A stretch of 49,063 nt of DNA. Source: Rodentolepis nana. Its lineage: Eukaryota; Platyhelminthes; Cestoda; Cyclophyllidea; Hymenolepididae. Below the pieces are notes generated by a model. It was not told the origin of the DNA, made no database searches, and worked only from the letters and a program-made list of their open reading frames with translations. The position numbers were made by a program, and so were the translations under genes. Of this stretch, positions 26,701-37,887 are shown one piece after another (position 1 is the stretch's first letter; each line of letters starts with the position of its first letter). The DNA lies in NCBI GenBank assembly GCA_900617975.1, contig UZAE01012274.1, positions 1 to 49,063 on the forward strand, in the 5' to 3' direction.

Positions 26701-28315
26701 AACGGTTTAACCAAATTCAATATAATGGGATCTATCGAAACATCCTTCCAACATCTCTGGATATAGAGGAGCCAAATGATAACTAAGACAGATTTGGCAG
26801 GCACTAAATCAAATATAAGACGTGAGGATATGATACTCAAGAGCTCTAATGGGAAATAAACCTTTTATTTCAGTTCATCTTCGATTACTATGATATTGTC
26901 ATAGAAGAGCCACTCACATGGAGAGTACCATCGAATGCCTTCATTGGTGGATACCCTGGCTCTCGCACAATTCGCATGGGCTCAAAAACTGTAAGTTTTA
27001 ACTAACAAAATTAATCATAACAATAAATTTAATTTTTTGTTTCAGATGAAGTTAGGAAATCTATTTGGTTGTATTGATGAGCTAACGTTAGGAGGACAGG
27101 AGTTCGAACTTTCAAAATCTGGACTGCCAGTATGTCCGGATTGCTTCGATTTGGACACCAGTGCTGTTCACGTTCTGCCAAAGATTCAGGATATTATTCA
27201 ACCCACTCGAGGCCTTGTGTTGCCACTCAATCGTAAGTCCAAAATGAAAATGCACGTATGTCGATATATCCCTTCGTCAACTAATTAAACTACATTACGT
27301 TCAGTTAATGTTGATTCAAAGACACTTGAGAGCATGAATACCCTGGAATTCTCATTTGAAGTTCTTTACGACGCTCAAAAAATTGGAGTCGAAAGTCTTT
27401 TCGTCTTGGTGTTTGAAAACTTGGATGAACCGGATAATCCCGTCCGCCTTTGGGTGTACCTTGACCGTTACATGGTTGGTTTGAATCTTTTAATATTAAA
27501 TCTACTTAATATTAAAAAGTAGTGACTATTGTTTATATTTTCAGTTATACGTTTCTGATGGCACCATTGACGAGAAGGTCAGTTTCGCTGTAAGCTCCAC
27601 TGAACCGATCGCCTGGCACTATGCATCCATCAAGGTCGAATTGCAGGGATTCGCTGCGATTATTGACATCAGCACACAGGGCGAGTCTTCACAAACAGCA
27701 ATCATAAAGTCTGTTGGTCCACTAAGAGATATCTTTTACGGATCCGACAAAGGTAACATATCTAATGGCATAAATATCTTAACGGATTTAGCTAGTAATT
27801 TATTTTAAAGTTATGAATTTGCAATTTCTCTAATACTGTACTAAATAAGATTTACTGTAAAACCTTTTGGAAAAGCACTTTAATTTCAATGCGGAAGCGC
27901 TGAATTCCTTGCCAAAATTGCTATTGAGCACTAAATGATATTCAAATTCAGTCAAGAATTTGTAAATAATACCATTCTGTAATAAATTTCCCAAATATTT
28001 TAAATTTTAGGGTAAAATATGACGTAAAATTACTCAGTGTAAGGTTACCCTCTAATGGAATTGTAGGGCAAACAAAAAATGCAATTTGTTGCTTCTACTT
28101 CTAGAGTAAAATGACTGTATAAAATAAAACCTGTTTTATTTCAATTTTTAGAATTCACTCCAGAAATGCAATCAGAGAGTCACGGAGGCATTCCCATCCC
28201 ACCATTCATGGGATGCCTACGGAATCTCAAGTTGTCTGTTAGCGAGAGTACAGTCGTCAAAGTTGAATTCCCTGAGGGTACTCAACATCTAGTACATGGT
28301 GTTTGTCCTCTTTAA
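6399..28315 (+). CDS. Laminin alpha chain (alpha-1/2-like), 52 exons, complete
   Basis: This encodes the long subunit of the laminin heterotrimer, a secreted basement-membrane protein that assembles through its LN domain, trimerises through its coiled coil and binds cell receptors through its C-terminal LG domains. I joined 52 exons at GT/AG sites, all phase-compatible, giving 10,782 nt (3,593 residues plus stop). The order is signal peptide, LN, LE, L4, LE, L4, LE, coiled coil, LG1-5. Two L4 domains match the alpha-1/2 subfamily rather than alpha-3/4/5; the length is a little above vertebrate alpha-1/2 (about 3,100). The start at 6399 is the only ATG giving a hydrophobic leader ([15 protein letters not shown]) spliced in frame to the LN domain. 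The protein ends GVCPL, as LG5 domains do. Exon coordinates are in the domain entries below. Exact boundaries of weak-donor exons, such as the GTTCTT donor after 7231, need transcript support. Confidence 0.93.
8711..8741. repeat. (TA)n microsatellite
   Basis: A near-perfect TA dinucleotide run of about 30 bases in laminin intron 9 (8599-8925). Confidence 0.9.
9085..11238. other. Laminin intron 10 (2.15 kb) with low-complexity tracts
   Basis: This long intron splits an LE module. It contains the antisense exon-like ORF at 9382-9696, a C13 run at 10216-10228 and a short TG-rich stretch at about 10317-10345. Nothing else was recognised in it. Confidence 0.7.
9427..9677 (-). CDS. Possible antisense coding exon nested in a laminin intron
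   Basis: I do not recognise this. On the minus strand an open frame from 9696 to 9382 (about 104 codons) includes [20 protein letters not shown] and [18 protein letters not shown], which alternate polar and hydrophobic residues as beta strands do. The minus strand also has a pyrimidine-rich acceptor (CTTCTGTTCTCTCAG) just before 9677 and a GTAAGG donor just after 9427, which would define a 251-nt exon. Local GC looks higher than in the flanking intron. No start codon with a signal peptide and no partner exon were identified. The G/N/H-rich strands loosely recall attacin-type peptides, which is a speculative resemblance only. Confidence 0.3.
11700..12953 (+). other. Laminin: first L4 (domain IV) globule (exons 13-16)
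   Basis: Exons: 11700-11729 (a 30-nt microexon), 11836-12180, 12551-12756, 12828-12953. The L4 signature is clear: LEGWSLV, then [23 protein letters not shown], a central [13 protein letters not shown] segment, and [20 protein letters not shown] at the end. The domain is inserted inside an LE module, as in all alpha chains. Confidence 0.88.
13024..17826 (+). other. Laminin: second LE array (exons 17-25)
   Basis: Exons: 13024-13321, 15010-15227, 15856-16070, 16147-16443, 16705-16808, 16881-17064, 17138-17274, 17346-17594, 17668-17826. They encode a long run of LE modules (about residues 810-1415) with CxCxxxxxGxxCxxC repeats such as [45 protein letters not shown] and [15 protein letters not shown]. 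The correct acceptor of exon 17 is TTTTCAG ending at 13023; the nearer CAG at 12988 breaks the frame. Confidence 0.88.
13322..15009. other. Laminin intron 17 (1.7 kb)
   Basis: This intron lies between two LE-coding exons. It holds three uninformative short ORFs and no recognised repeat. The most coding-like is on the minus strand at 14030-14227 and is discussed in the findings. Confidence 0.6.
17895..18884 (+). other. Laminin: second L4 globule (exons 26-29)
   Basis: Exons: 17895-18062, 18144-18344, 18420-18631, 18767-18884. This is a second domain IV, more diverged than the first: [17 protein letters not shown] joined to [26 protein letters not shown], then [17 protein letters not shown]. 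It resumes into an LE half-module ([14 protein letters not shown]). Two L4 domains place the chain with alpha-1/2 laminins. Confidence 0.82.
18956..19725 (+). other. Laminin: third LE array with spacer (exons 30-32)
   Basis: Exons: 18956-19079, 19158-19365, 19448-19725. It begins with a roughly 50-residue cysteine-free spacer ([14 protein letters not shown] onward) that is atypical between the second L4 and LE modules. It continues with [37 protein letters not shown] and [15 protein letters not shown], leading to the coiled coil. Confidence 0.83.
19882..21784 (+). other. Laminin: coiled coil, domains II/I (exons 33-37)
   Basis: Exons: 19882-20549, 20625-20819, 20885-21157, 21239-21554 and the first part of 21633-22114. 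The segment starts [17 protein letters not shown]. Its paired cysteines correspond to the inter-chain disulfide site at the head of the laminin trimer. About 530 residues follow that are rich in Leu/Ile/Glu/Lys/Arg/Gln and lack LE-type cysteines, the usual length for the alpha-chain helix that pairs with beta and gamma chains. Confidence 0.85.
22115..22546. other. Laminin intron 37
   Basis: 432 bp of AT-rich intron inside the LG1-coding region. Nothing was recognised. Confidence 0.6.
23662..24231. other. Laminin intron 40
   Basis: 570 bp of intron between LG2-coding exons. It contains a G9 run at 24072-24080 and nothing else recognised. The donor is GTATGT directly after AAGGA; reading through it adds a false C-terminus. 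Confidence 0.65.
25686..28315 (+). other. Laminin: LG4-LG5 and stop (exons 46-52)
   Basis: Exons: 25686-25777, 25850-26141, 26874-26990, 27046-27232, 27305-27474, 27545-27752, 28152-28315. LG4 includes [20 protein letters not shown], a SNAWHRLEL strand and the closing [14 protein letters not shown]5 includes [24 protein letters not shown] and [11 protein letters not shown], ending GVCPL and TAA at 28313-28315. In other animals LG4-5 bind alpha-dystroglycan and sulfated glycans. The retention of both domains argues against a truncated alpha-4 type. Confidence 0.85.
26142..26873. other. Laminin intron 47
   Basis: 732 bp of intron in the LG4-coding region with a G10 run at 26256-26265. No gene or repeat copy was recognised. 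Confidence 0.6.
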
Positions 28316-28536
28316 TTTTAATCACGAACCCTATGATTTGTATCCAATCGGTGCCTCCTTGAATATTTTGCCTCTTCTCATTATGATTTCTACTTAAATT
28401 AGTTCTCGACTGACCATTTATATCTTGTGTATTATCATGTAGCATGTTTACTAATTAACTTATAAAGTCTTTGCTCACAAAGCAGTGCTTGCATTTTCGT
28501 AAAAACGAAACTGAGTGCTCATTGAACTGAATTCTT

Positions 28537-28542
28537 AATAAA
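28537..28542 (+). promoter_or_regulatory. Poly(A) signal of the laminin gene
   Basis: AATAAA lies about 222 bases after the laminin stop codon, and no earlier perfect copy lies downstream of that stop. It implies a 3' UTR of roughly 240 nt. Confidence 0.6.
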
Positions 28543-28860
28543 GGGTCACTTGAATGAAGAATGATGCCAATTTGCAAAATGTTGAGCTTATATAGGATTA
28601 ACGTCGGGCGTATGGAGACGGTTAGCCCCAAGCATGTCAAAGCAATTATATAAGGGTAGGTGGCTCAAAAGACCTCAATACAGTATGAAAGTCATCGGCA
28701 GCACTGCCTGCAAAAAAATACGATTAAAAACGCACAATCCTCTGTGCAAACTGCAAAAACGATAACAATACTAAAGAATAATTATAAGTATCAACCTTAT
28801 GAATTAGGTCGTAAGAAATCATTTTTAGTGCCATTCCATTTATTGAATAACTGAAATATT

Positions 28861-29166
28861 ATGGCGAAATATTTATTCATTTCAAATGGCAGGCATTTTG
28901 ATAGTTATCATTAGGCCTTCAGCTGACTTCAGGCTTCACAGAGGAGGAGGGGGAACATCAAAGCGACAAAAAGTCGAGGGGGTGGGGGGGGGGGGGGGGA
29001 ANAACAAAATAATGATTCACAGATGTAAAAGAGATCTGCTGAAATGGTGGAATATGACATACAGTGGGGTGATGGTAGTTAGAAGTCAACTGCCGTATGA
29101 GTATACGTTGCCCAGGGTGTACCATGTGGAGGTAAGTCTATCACACACCCCATGGCAAAATATAAA
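28861..29166. repeat. SINE-like repeat, copy B, with target-site duplication
   Basis: The repeat body spans 28876-29151. It is flanked by ATGGCGAAATATTTA (28861-28875) and ATGGCAAAATATAAA (29152-29166), 12 of 15 bases identical, as expected for an aged target-site duplication. The internal G-rich tract is long and contains the only ambiguous base of the window (N at 29002). Short ORFs across it are repeat-derived. Confidence 0.8.
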
Positions 29167-30820
29167 TTTGCATGAAGTGAGGCAACATCGCTACCACAAA
29201 CAAGGGCAGCTGGTGTTGTGATGAAGATGGCATAAAATTGTCCAAACTACCTTACGTAAAGCAGGTCATACTAAACCTAAAGGTAGTTTAAAGTCATCAT
29301 CAACATTGCCTTTTTTCTTGATTTAGCTCTAAAATGCCTCCGATGGATTCCCGATAGCCAACTATTACCCTAGACTTGAGCATAGACAATATCTGGGACC
29401 TGATTTCAAATCTATAGGATAAAAGCTATGAGACGGTTATCCAGCCTTTACTTTTACTGAATCATAATATAATAGGCACCCACAACATCAATGCGACTGC
29501 ACTGTTGTCACCTGCTCATCGAAAATAACTGGCAGCCAGGCCAGCCCAATTAAACGCCAATTAAAATTGCAAAACATTAATGACCTCTACATTATGATGA
29601 CATTGTGTTAGGTGTTAAGTAAGAGCCTAACTCAAGCTTCTTTTAGTATTAAATTAAGTACTCTTTGTAGGAAAGGCATGTACTGAAAAGTATGTAGAGG
29701 TTAAATCAAAAATCATATAGCTGAAAAGTGGATATCATTTTGAAATTAGTACAGACGACATAACTTCAGAATCATTCCTTAAAATATAAAGATTGACCAT
29801 ATAAACTAGGACAGGTTTGATTAATAAGATATTAACAGGTATGTGTGATGCAAAATAGAAAACGGATCAGAAAGCTGTGGATAGCATTGAGATATACTAT
29901 TCAAAACTGACGGTGAAGAAAATATCTGGCGTAAATCTCAAACGCTTACTGGATGACAAGCACTAGCTACCTTAAAAGAGGCTTCGAAATCGCTTATATG
30001 CACATCATAATTATATAAACACCAGACTAGTAAATTTCACTTCACAACATAGTTTGAATGCACCTAGAGGTTCCAATGAATAGTCCACAATGCTAATGAA
30101 TGGCCAACCAACCTCGTTTTCAATCGAAGAATCATAACCAATCAAGTATCACCATGCACATGAACACGCAATCTGTCTGTATAGGAACAAACTGAAATAC
30201 AAGTAAATGCCGTTCTTGATGTTAAATCCTTATATTTTCCCTGTCCCAAATGAGCTAAAAGCCCTATTCAGGTCGAAACGAACTGCTTTGACGCTGACGA
30301 TTATTCCAAATATACCTAAACAACCATAATGTGGATCCATTGGTGAATATTAGAAAAGTTATGGGTCACAACTAATATATAGTGGAAACGTGGGGCAAGA
30401 TTCTTAGATTCAATTGATTTCAAATCCCTATCATTTTAAGACACTGGAGATCGTCATCCCAACACAGAAGTATAAAACGACACATGGAACTAATTGAGCC
30501 ACTAAGCTCAAATGACTCGAAATAGATGATGTCCAAAAGTAAGGCTGTAATACAATAAATTGGACCAAATAATTTATCCAATGAAAATAAATCAGCTAAA
30601 AAATTCCATGCAAAATTTACCAATGCACGCAATTAAAGAAAACCTGCTTTAAAACAGTATCACTACTATTTCCAAGTAAAACTTACTAATATTCACGAGC
30701 CCAAATATACTTTTTAACAAATTTATACACAAATTTTACAATCAACAAACCACATCAATATAACCAAGTAAACAAAGAACAAATCCGTTGAAATAATATT
30801 TACTTCAATACAGGATACAT
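29167..30820. other. Intergenic region between laminin and RACK1
   Basis: 1.65 kb between convergent genes: laminin ends at 28315 on the plus strand and RACK1 ends at 30821 on the minus strand. A 70-codon minus-strand ORF at 30420-30632 lacks recognisable features. The RACK1 3' UTR must lie in its right end, but I see no perfect AATAAA there. Confidence 0.6.
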
Positions 30821-31883
30821 TTAGTCTGAGGACTGCATGAATTGCCAGACGTGAATGCGGTTATCAGTATAGCCAGCAAAAAGAGTAGAACCATCAGCAG
30901 ACCATGCAAGGCAGTTGCAAATGGGTGATTTTAGCTTTTTGGACTCAGGGTTGGCAATTGGCTCAACCTGGAGTTCCTCAACAAGTTCCTTATCTTCCAA
31001 GTTCCAGATCTTGATAGTAGAGCCAGCAGCAGCACAGAGCCAGTAGCGGGTTGGTGAGAAGCAAAGAGCCTTAATTTCAGCACCGGCAGGAAGGCTGTAG
31101 AGGTACTTTGAGGATCCCAAATCCCAGAGTAAAGCGTTCTCGTCTTTTCCACCGCTAGCGCAGAGGGTGCCGTCAGGAGAAATGGTCACATTATTAATGT
31201 AGCCTTGATGACCAAGACCGTCCGTCCTGAGCTTGCAGTTGCATTGGTTCCACACCTAATGCAAGTATTCAAAATTAATAATAAAGTAACAAAAAGAAAC
31301 ATTTGAAATTGAAAAAAATTACTTTGACAGTCTTATCCCATCCAGCGGTAACAATGATAGGATTTTCAACATTTGGAGAGAAGCGAACGCACGAAACCCA
31401 GTCAGTATGACCATCAACATCAAAAGTGTACTTGCAAAGGCCAAGAGTGTTCCACAGTCTTACAGTCTTGTCTCGAGAACCAGACACAATTTGGCGATTG
31501 TCAGCACTGAAGTGGACACTGAGTACATCATTAGTGTGGCCGACGAAACTTGTGGCGGTTTTACCGGTATTCAGATCCCACAAACGCAAAGTTCGGTCAC
31601 AGGAACCAGAGATGGCAAATTGACCATCAGATGACATAACTACATCGCTTACGAAGTGGCTATGTCCATGAAGTGAACGCTTGGGAACGCCGAACTTTCC
31701 GGATTGGCTGTCGAGTTTCCAGATGATAACGGATTTGTCTAATTTCAATAGTAAAATATTAAGAGTTTAATTACCTCGAGAAGAAGACAAAATGACATCT
31801 GGGTGCTGAGCATTGGTTGCGATTTGGGTGACCCAACCCCTATGACCATCAAGGGTTCCACGATAAAGAACAGAATCACTCAT
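30821..31883 (-). CDS. RACK1: RACK1, ribosome-associated WD40 scaffold, 3 exons
   Basis: RACK1 sits on the 40S ribosomal subunit and scaffolds protein kinase C and other signalling proteins. Minus-strand exons are 31883-31775, 31738-31323 and 31255-30821, joined at GT/AG sites to 960 nt (319 residues plus stop), the family's normal length. Translation starts [18 protein letters not shown]. All seven WD blades are visible with closing dipeptides in IIWKL, LRLWDL, VRLWNT, VKVWNQ, LLWDL, IKIWNL and IHVWQF, plus the conserved [17 protein letters not shown] and [15 protein letters not shown] chose the Met at 31883 because the in-frame upstream ATG at 31949 adds 22 residues absent from the family. 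The probable 5' UTR contains a pyrimidine-rich CTTTCTGCTTT, reminiscent of TOP mRNAs; that regulatory reading is inference. Confidence 0.97.
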
Positions 31884-31949
31884 TGCAAAACGAACCACAG
31901 TCGTGTGAGTAAAGCAGAAAGTGCGCCGAGAGGATTTTAAACAAAGCAA

Positions 31950-33657
31950 GAAGTCAAAAGACTAATAATTTTACAAATATACACTATTTTGTTTCGTAAT
32001 ATTGTAAAATTTCAATAAGTATGAATATTATTATAATTTATTTGTACGAAAACACATTTGTCCGAATGCTTTCATTAATACCAATTTTCGATGTTTAGCT
32101 GCCGCATTTCTCTGAGTTTGTAAGGTATATTTCCTTTATCTGGTTAAAGGTAACATGTGGACCACTCTAAAATAACAATGAAAAATAAAAAATAAAACTT
32201 GGAGTATCATGATCGTCAGGGAACTTTGGAAACTCGAACTTTTCAATAGCCTTTGACATTCTACTTTATTCTTATTGGTAGGTTCGAAGGCAAGTTAACT
32301 GGAAATTTGCTGCACTCATGAAATAGTGAATAATAAATAAACTGACTGAGAGATACTCAAAGCCAGAAATAAAATTTATGGATCTATGTTCATTACCAAC
32401 AGGTTCCTCCTTTAAAATTATGTTGCATTTGTTGTGATAATCATGCTTGACTTACTATTAGAATTTGATATATAAACTGAAATAAACGCTTATAATTTTC
32501 CCCTTGACTTAATTTCACAAGTGACACCTTAGAGCTAAATAGAGTTTAAATCTTATATTATCAGATATTTTACTTAATTCCACTTAAACATGTTTACTTA
32601 AAATAATTAGCTAACGTGCTACAAACATTAATTTTTTCAATTCGAGTTACTATAATGCCTTAATTTTTATATATTTGTCTAATTCATACTTACATTTACG
32701 GTCATTTTTCCACCTTATTTGCTTAACTTCAGAAAACAGCCTTGACTACTTTTAAAACATCTGATATTCCGATTTAGCATTTGCATTTCCTCAAATCATA
32801 CATTTCTAGTCCTAGCAAAGCTTGAGCAAAGGATGAAGATGCGAACTCTGAGTGAAACTATATTTGATGTATACCACGAAGACCTGGCACATCATACAAA
32901 CCAACCGAACAGTGTTTTTTATCATGGTCAGTGTTGTTGATTTTCATGCTTTACATTTAAGTGTACCCATAAATATGCCCAGTCTTCCTTCCATTTATTA
33001 CCATAGTTCAGAATTTTAATGGTTTCACCACTCATTTTTCTCCACAGTAAAATTCAGTTATGAGTTGAAGAAGCCGTATTCCTTCTGAATTGTGAAAATT
33101 TGAACTTTAGAAAAGTGATGTAGTAAGAATAGGGAGGAAGAGCGGAAAAGTCAAAAAATATAATACTTATTATTTATGTTTTTCATAAATGTTCTATAAA
33201 GTTGAATGTACGTTACCTTAGTCTATTTACAATAGCTGACATTAGAGGCTTTGTTTCGGAAAACCCGAATCGTACCTAAAAGATTAACTTTAAATCTGAA
33301 AAAGGAGAGAATATCTTAAATAGCTGGACCAGTATGTCGATTGCCGATAAGTCCCCCAATTTTAATAGTAATTAAATTAGGTTCAAATGCAAAGCATTTC
33401 ATTGTTTGACGTCAGTCATGTATAGGCGTGATAATTAAAACCCAAAAATTTGAGTCAACTAACGATACCATAACCAAGGTATCATAGCCAATCGTTTATC
33501 GCCAGGTTTTGATAGCCATCTGTAATTTAAGGCGGACTTCATAAAATAGAATAAGGATGTGAATTGAGCAAGATATGAGCAAATCAAAGGAAATTTTTCG
33601 TCTTAGTAATTGAAATGCGATGTTAAACTGACTAAATTTTACTTATATAAAAGAGAA
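31950..33657. other. AT-rich intergenic region upstream of RACK1
   Basis: 1.7 kb between divergent RACK1 (minus) and LAMTOR3-like (plus) genes. No ORF or repeat was recognised. The RACK1 promoter should lie at its left end. Confidence 0.6.
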
Positions 33658-33951
33658 GGCTTTATGATATTTATCACTAGGCCTTTAGCTGACTTTGGGC
33701 TTCACAGAGGGGGGGGGACACCAATGTCACAAATGGTCGAGAGGGGTTACAGATGAATAATTCACAGATGTAATGAGACAAACAAACCGTAGAGGAAAAA
33801 GTAAGGTGAGTACTGTGGAAGTAGTCGAATATGACATGCAGTGGGGTGATGGCATTTTGGAGTCAGAAGTCAACTGCCAGTTAATAGATTTTTTTGCCGT
33901 ATGAGTATACGTTGCGCAGGGTGCACCATGTTGAGGTAGATTTATCGCACA
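33658..33951. repeat. SINE-like repeat, copy C
   Basis: It runs from a degraded family opening (GGCTTTATGATATTTATCACTAG) through the G-rich tract, GTGAGTACTGTGGAAGTAG, GAATATGACATGCAGTGGGG and TTGCGCAGGGTGCACCATG, ending TTATCGCACA. No convincing target-site duplication was found at the flanks, so it is probably older or trimmed. Confidence 0.8.
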
Positions 33952-34631
33952 ATTCTGTCTCAAATCTCATTGATCACATTTTGGTGCCGAAAATTTTGAT
34001 CTATTATGGCATTATCTGGCAAATATTTGTGTGGAAATTTGAGCTCGTGGTAATTTCCTTGACTAATACTTGAAAGTTGGTCAATGGGTTTGTTACCTGT
34101 TCTACTTAGCTAATTACTATGGTCCAATGGAAGTTACCTTTAAAAAATATTAATTTGAATTGAGCACTAATTAGTACTTGATCAAGTAAGTCTAAGCAGT
34201 CTTTCAGCATTTCCACCCAACTTCGAGTATTCTTTTCAAACAGAATAACTACCTGTTGTTTATTCCTTGACCTCTGGTCCAAATGAAGAGTTCAAACGAG
34301 ATTAAATAATCCCAAAATGATAATTTGTCAATGCCAATATAAACTATTTTGGATGTGAAGATGAAAATATTGAAATGAAATACAAGCTTAACATTAGTAG
34401 CTTTAAGTAACGAAAAATCTTCGACACTACGGTCACCTATATCAATTTTGATAAAGCAATATATACTTCTGATAAGTGAATATTGTAAATATATTATTTA
34501 GAAAATAAGCAAATGTTAGAAAATATACGTTAAAATAAACAATTTTAAGAAATACGCCCCAGCATAATTAGGGTGAATTGCACGTTTATCTTATTGAGCT
34601 AAACCAGTTGAGTTAACCCAGTTATACAGTT

Positions 34632-37600
34632 ATGACGGAAAAGGTATTTCTGTACATTGTAAGTAATTTTATTTTTAGTCTATTTGTGAACTTCTTCGAT
34701 GCTATCTTTCACCGTATGTTAATTTATGTTCTATTTATATGAGTAATAATGCAGAGTTAACGGAATTGTTGGAATTTATGTATCAGATAAAGACGGAGTT
34801 CGTATTGTCGGAGGTAATGATTACCTTAAACCTGATCTTCTCTCTCTAGTTTCCATGGAAGATGCTCCTGAACATGCCTTTATGTCCTTTATTGTCATTA
34901 CCTTTATGAATTCACTAGATCAATTTGCAAAGCTTGGTTTTGGCAAGGTTGAGAACATGCTGTCCAAATATCAAGAAATGACAGTAAGTTACTTAAAACA
35001 CTTTTCTTTCATTTGTTCAGAAAATTTTTTATTCAATTATTTCCATTTAGTTGTTCCAATCAGTTTATGTTCATAGTCGGAGTACTCCACCACTTTATCT
35101 TACGGTTGTCGGTACGAGTACATGTGATCTTGGTATGCACTTTAGCTATCATTTGTTATATATTTTCCTATCATTATAAGAAGATCGTAAGTATATAGAA
35201 AAATTGGAACCTTTTTGTTATTAAAAATGTTTAAATTCTTTTATTCCAAGTTTTAACTGATCATTCGGTGATATATCACATTAATTTGTTGGAATCAGTT
35301 TTCTTTTACTTCTATTTTTGTATATTTTATGATTCCAATTTGGCTTGGTTGGTTATGAAACATTTTGCAGTCATTTCCCGTTTACTTTAACAGACTTGAC
35401 GGTAAAGTTCTCCCTAAAATTTCAAGATATCGCCATAGGCGTTTCGGGCTCTATTGTTTGTTAGTTTTGGCACTGGACTTCAAAAGCTTCTCCATGCTCT
35501 CTCAACATTGTGCATCAAGGTTGCATATTGTCACCTTTTAACTCCTTCATCTTCATAGGTTTTACTTAAAACGATGTTAAAATTGAAGGATTCAGTAGTT
35601 CTTCCAAAAGTAATTTCCATTAAATTAATCTTCGTGTTACCCGGACATTTCGCTTCTTTATGTTATTTCCACGAACATCACGAATGGGATTTCTTCAAGC
35701 ACAATGCCTGCATTTGTATATTTCGCGGTATGATTGGTGTGATACAATATTTTCTTATCTGTTCTTCCTGAACGCTTGTGAAATTCTTCTAACGTAACCA
35801 AGTTCAACTGCGGTCTGGTGAATGATAATGGTCATCCAGAACGCTGTCCTTTCTTCGACACTCATTTCTCTTATCCTGTATCGTTACATCATGACTGTCT
35901 TCAATAATATTCCGAATTCATACACAGCACCCCACAGAAAAGCAAAATGTACTTAAAGTGGTCCTTTGAAATAGATTTTTCCAATAAGAAATTAGTCCAA
36001 TCCTCATTTGACCTTTTGAAGAATTTGTGATTGTCCGGTGATTTTTTCACTGGACTTTTCGTAGAGAATGGATGATGCTCACACGTAGGATCAACCTTTT
36101 CCTTTTGACTAATGTGGCTATTTTAGTTTCTTGTATTCCACAGGAGCCTAAATCTTCCCTTGAGGTTGGTAGCAAGGTCTTTTCTGAACATTTTATAGCA
36201 TTACATTTAATTAACTAGTTATCAGCAATAAGGTCACCTTCTGGATTGTGTTGTAGTTCATTGATCTGTGACCCTCAGTTTCAAGGTCGCGATTAATAAG
36301 TAGAATTTCCTGATTGTCTGTGGCCTCAAGAAACTTTCCTGTTGTTTGATAATGAGTTCGTGAAATTCTTAAACTGTTTTTTTCGTTTTAAGGAATATTT
36401 TCTGTATTATTTTTTAAGGAGTTACTAATGAGTCATTTTCGAAACCATGTGGACAAAATTTTATAATTCAAGCTAACGAGCTCGAATTGCCTACATTAAA
36501 ATTGAGAAGTAAAGTACTATCAGCTATGTTCACTTACCACTGAATTGTTTCCTGCACACATGATCAATCTATTGTTTCTGAAAAAGAATTTAATTAAATG
36601 TAACTTCCAATATCAAAAGGAGGAAAACATCAAATAAATTGCCATCGTCAACGTAAAAAGTATTTACTTTTTTGCATTTCTTCATCTCATTGATAGAGCG
36701 GGGTATTTTACAACATTGATTCGAGATTGGTTTTTATCGAACTTGAATGATTTGGTTTCTGAAAAACAATTTTATGTATTGGTGGTTCATAAAGATTTTG
36801 TATTAATTATCAGAAACCAGCCTCTATGTGTCTGTTGTTTACAGTCATTCATAACTGTTTTATAACGTGGCATCAAATAGATTTAGCCCCTTGGAGCGTA
36901 CATTTTTTCTGCAATTATGATTTTTCTGCATTTATTGCTCATAAATTTTTACCATTCATTTGCCAAGGGAACTATGGATGGTAATTTTTTCAAGAAATAA
37001 GATTATAATGAAGATTAAGTAAATTTATTTTGATTTCATGAAGAATATATGCTTCGATTCCAGCTCATTGAAACTTCATTTCTACGTCATACTCGTGGCA
37101 GGTCTCGTCATGATAGGCAACCACTATTCATCGATTAGTGCGTTGTTTGTTAAGATAGTGCGATGAGCCGATTAATTTCCTGCTACCCATAATCTGGACA
37201 AAACTACTTCCAAGTGCATAAATTGAATGTCAATTCCATCAATAAATGTCTGGTTACAAAATTGGTCAAGTTAAATCCCTGTCTTCTTTCACAAAGGTCA
37301 GAGGAATTATATATTCCTTTAATAATGCTGGTTTTAACCGCACTAATATTTCATTAATTATTTAAAAAATAATCTTTAAGAAAACTAGTTTATCAACAAT
37401 TGCCCGTGTTCTGATTGAAAGTCATGAGGTTTGTGTACCAAATTTGTGGCTGTCAACGTGATTTCTATCTTGGCTCGGTACTTATTCTCTATCATTATTT
37501 TTATGCTGACACATTGAAAGCGTTTGAGCAAGTAAATTGACGAGTCGCATTGGTTTGATGAAAATCTATACTTGCTCTATTCATAGTGATAATGCTTTTT

Positions 37601-37887
37601 TATTATGGGTCTCTGATTACAATTAGCACATTTATTAGATTGGGAAAAACTTTGTGGACGGTCAATGCTTTCAATTTATGCAGAAGTTCAAATTTGAATT
37701 AGTACTATTATCCACTTAATTCTGATAATCATACTTTTTTCCTATTTCAGGTGCATTAACTACATTAGAAGTGCCTTTACGTCCATTGTTGGGTCATCTT
37801 GCATTGAAAGCCGCGGAAAAACTGGATGAAGAGGCTATGCTTATGCGCAATGATACCACAGGACGCTTCTATACTATTGGAAATTAA
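34632..37887 (+). CDS. LAMTOR3-like Ragulator subunit (MP1 family), 6 exons
   Basis: LAMTOR3 (MP1) is a roadblock-fold subunit of the lysosomal Ragulator complex, which anchors Rag GTPases for mTORC1 activation and scaffolds MEK1/ERK. Exons are 34632-34643, 34679-34713, 34755-34813, 34850-34983, 35051-35132 and 37751-37887, totalling 459 nt (152 residues). Support comes from GIVGIYVSDKDGVRIV and EDAPEHA, which line up with the family's VSDRDGV and DNAPEHA, then a phase-consistent FAKLGFG and the strand YVHSRSTPPLYLTVVG. The first intron is 35 bp; an alternative donor at 34659 would leave a 20-bp intron and is unlikely. The C-terminus after EVPLRPLLGHLALKAAEKL is about 25 residues longer than in vertebrate homologues. 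The first exon, of only four codons, is the least certain part. Confidence 0.78.
35133..37750. other. 2.6 kb last intron of the LAMTOR3-like gene
   Basis: This is far larger than the gene's other introns (35-70 bp). Only short ORFs are present. I looked on both strands for reverse transcriptase or endonuclease motifs and saw none I would defend. Confidence 0.6.

Noticed and set aside
35133..37750. LINE or retroelement remnant in the large LAMTOR3-like intron
   Set aside because: Short stretches suggested an endonuclease-like QETKI on the minus strand, but no further motifs followed and stops interrupt every frame.
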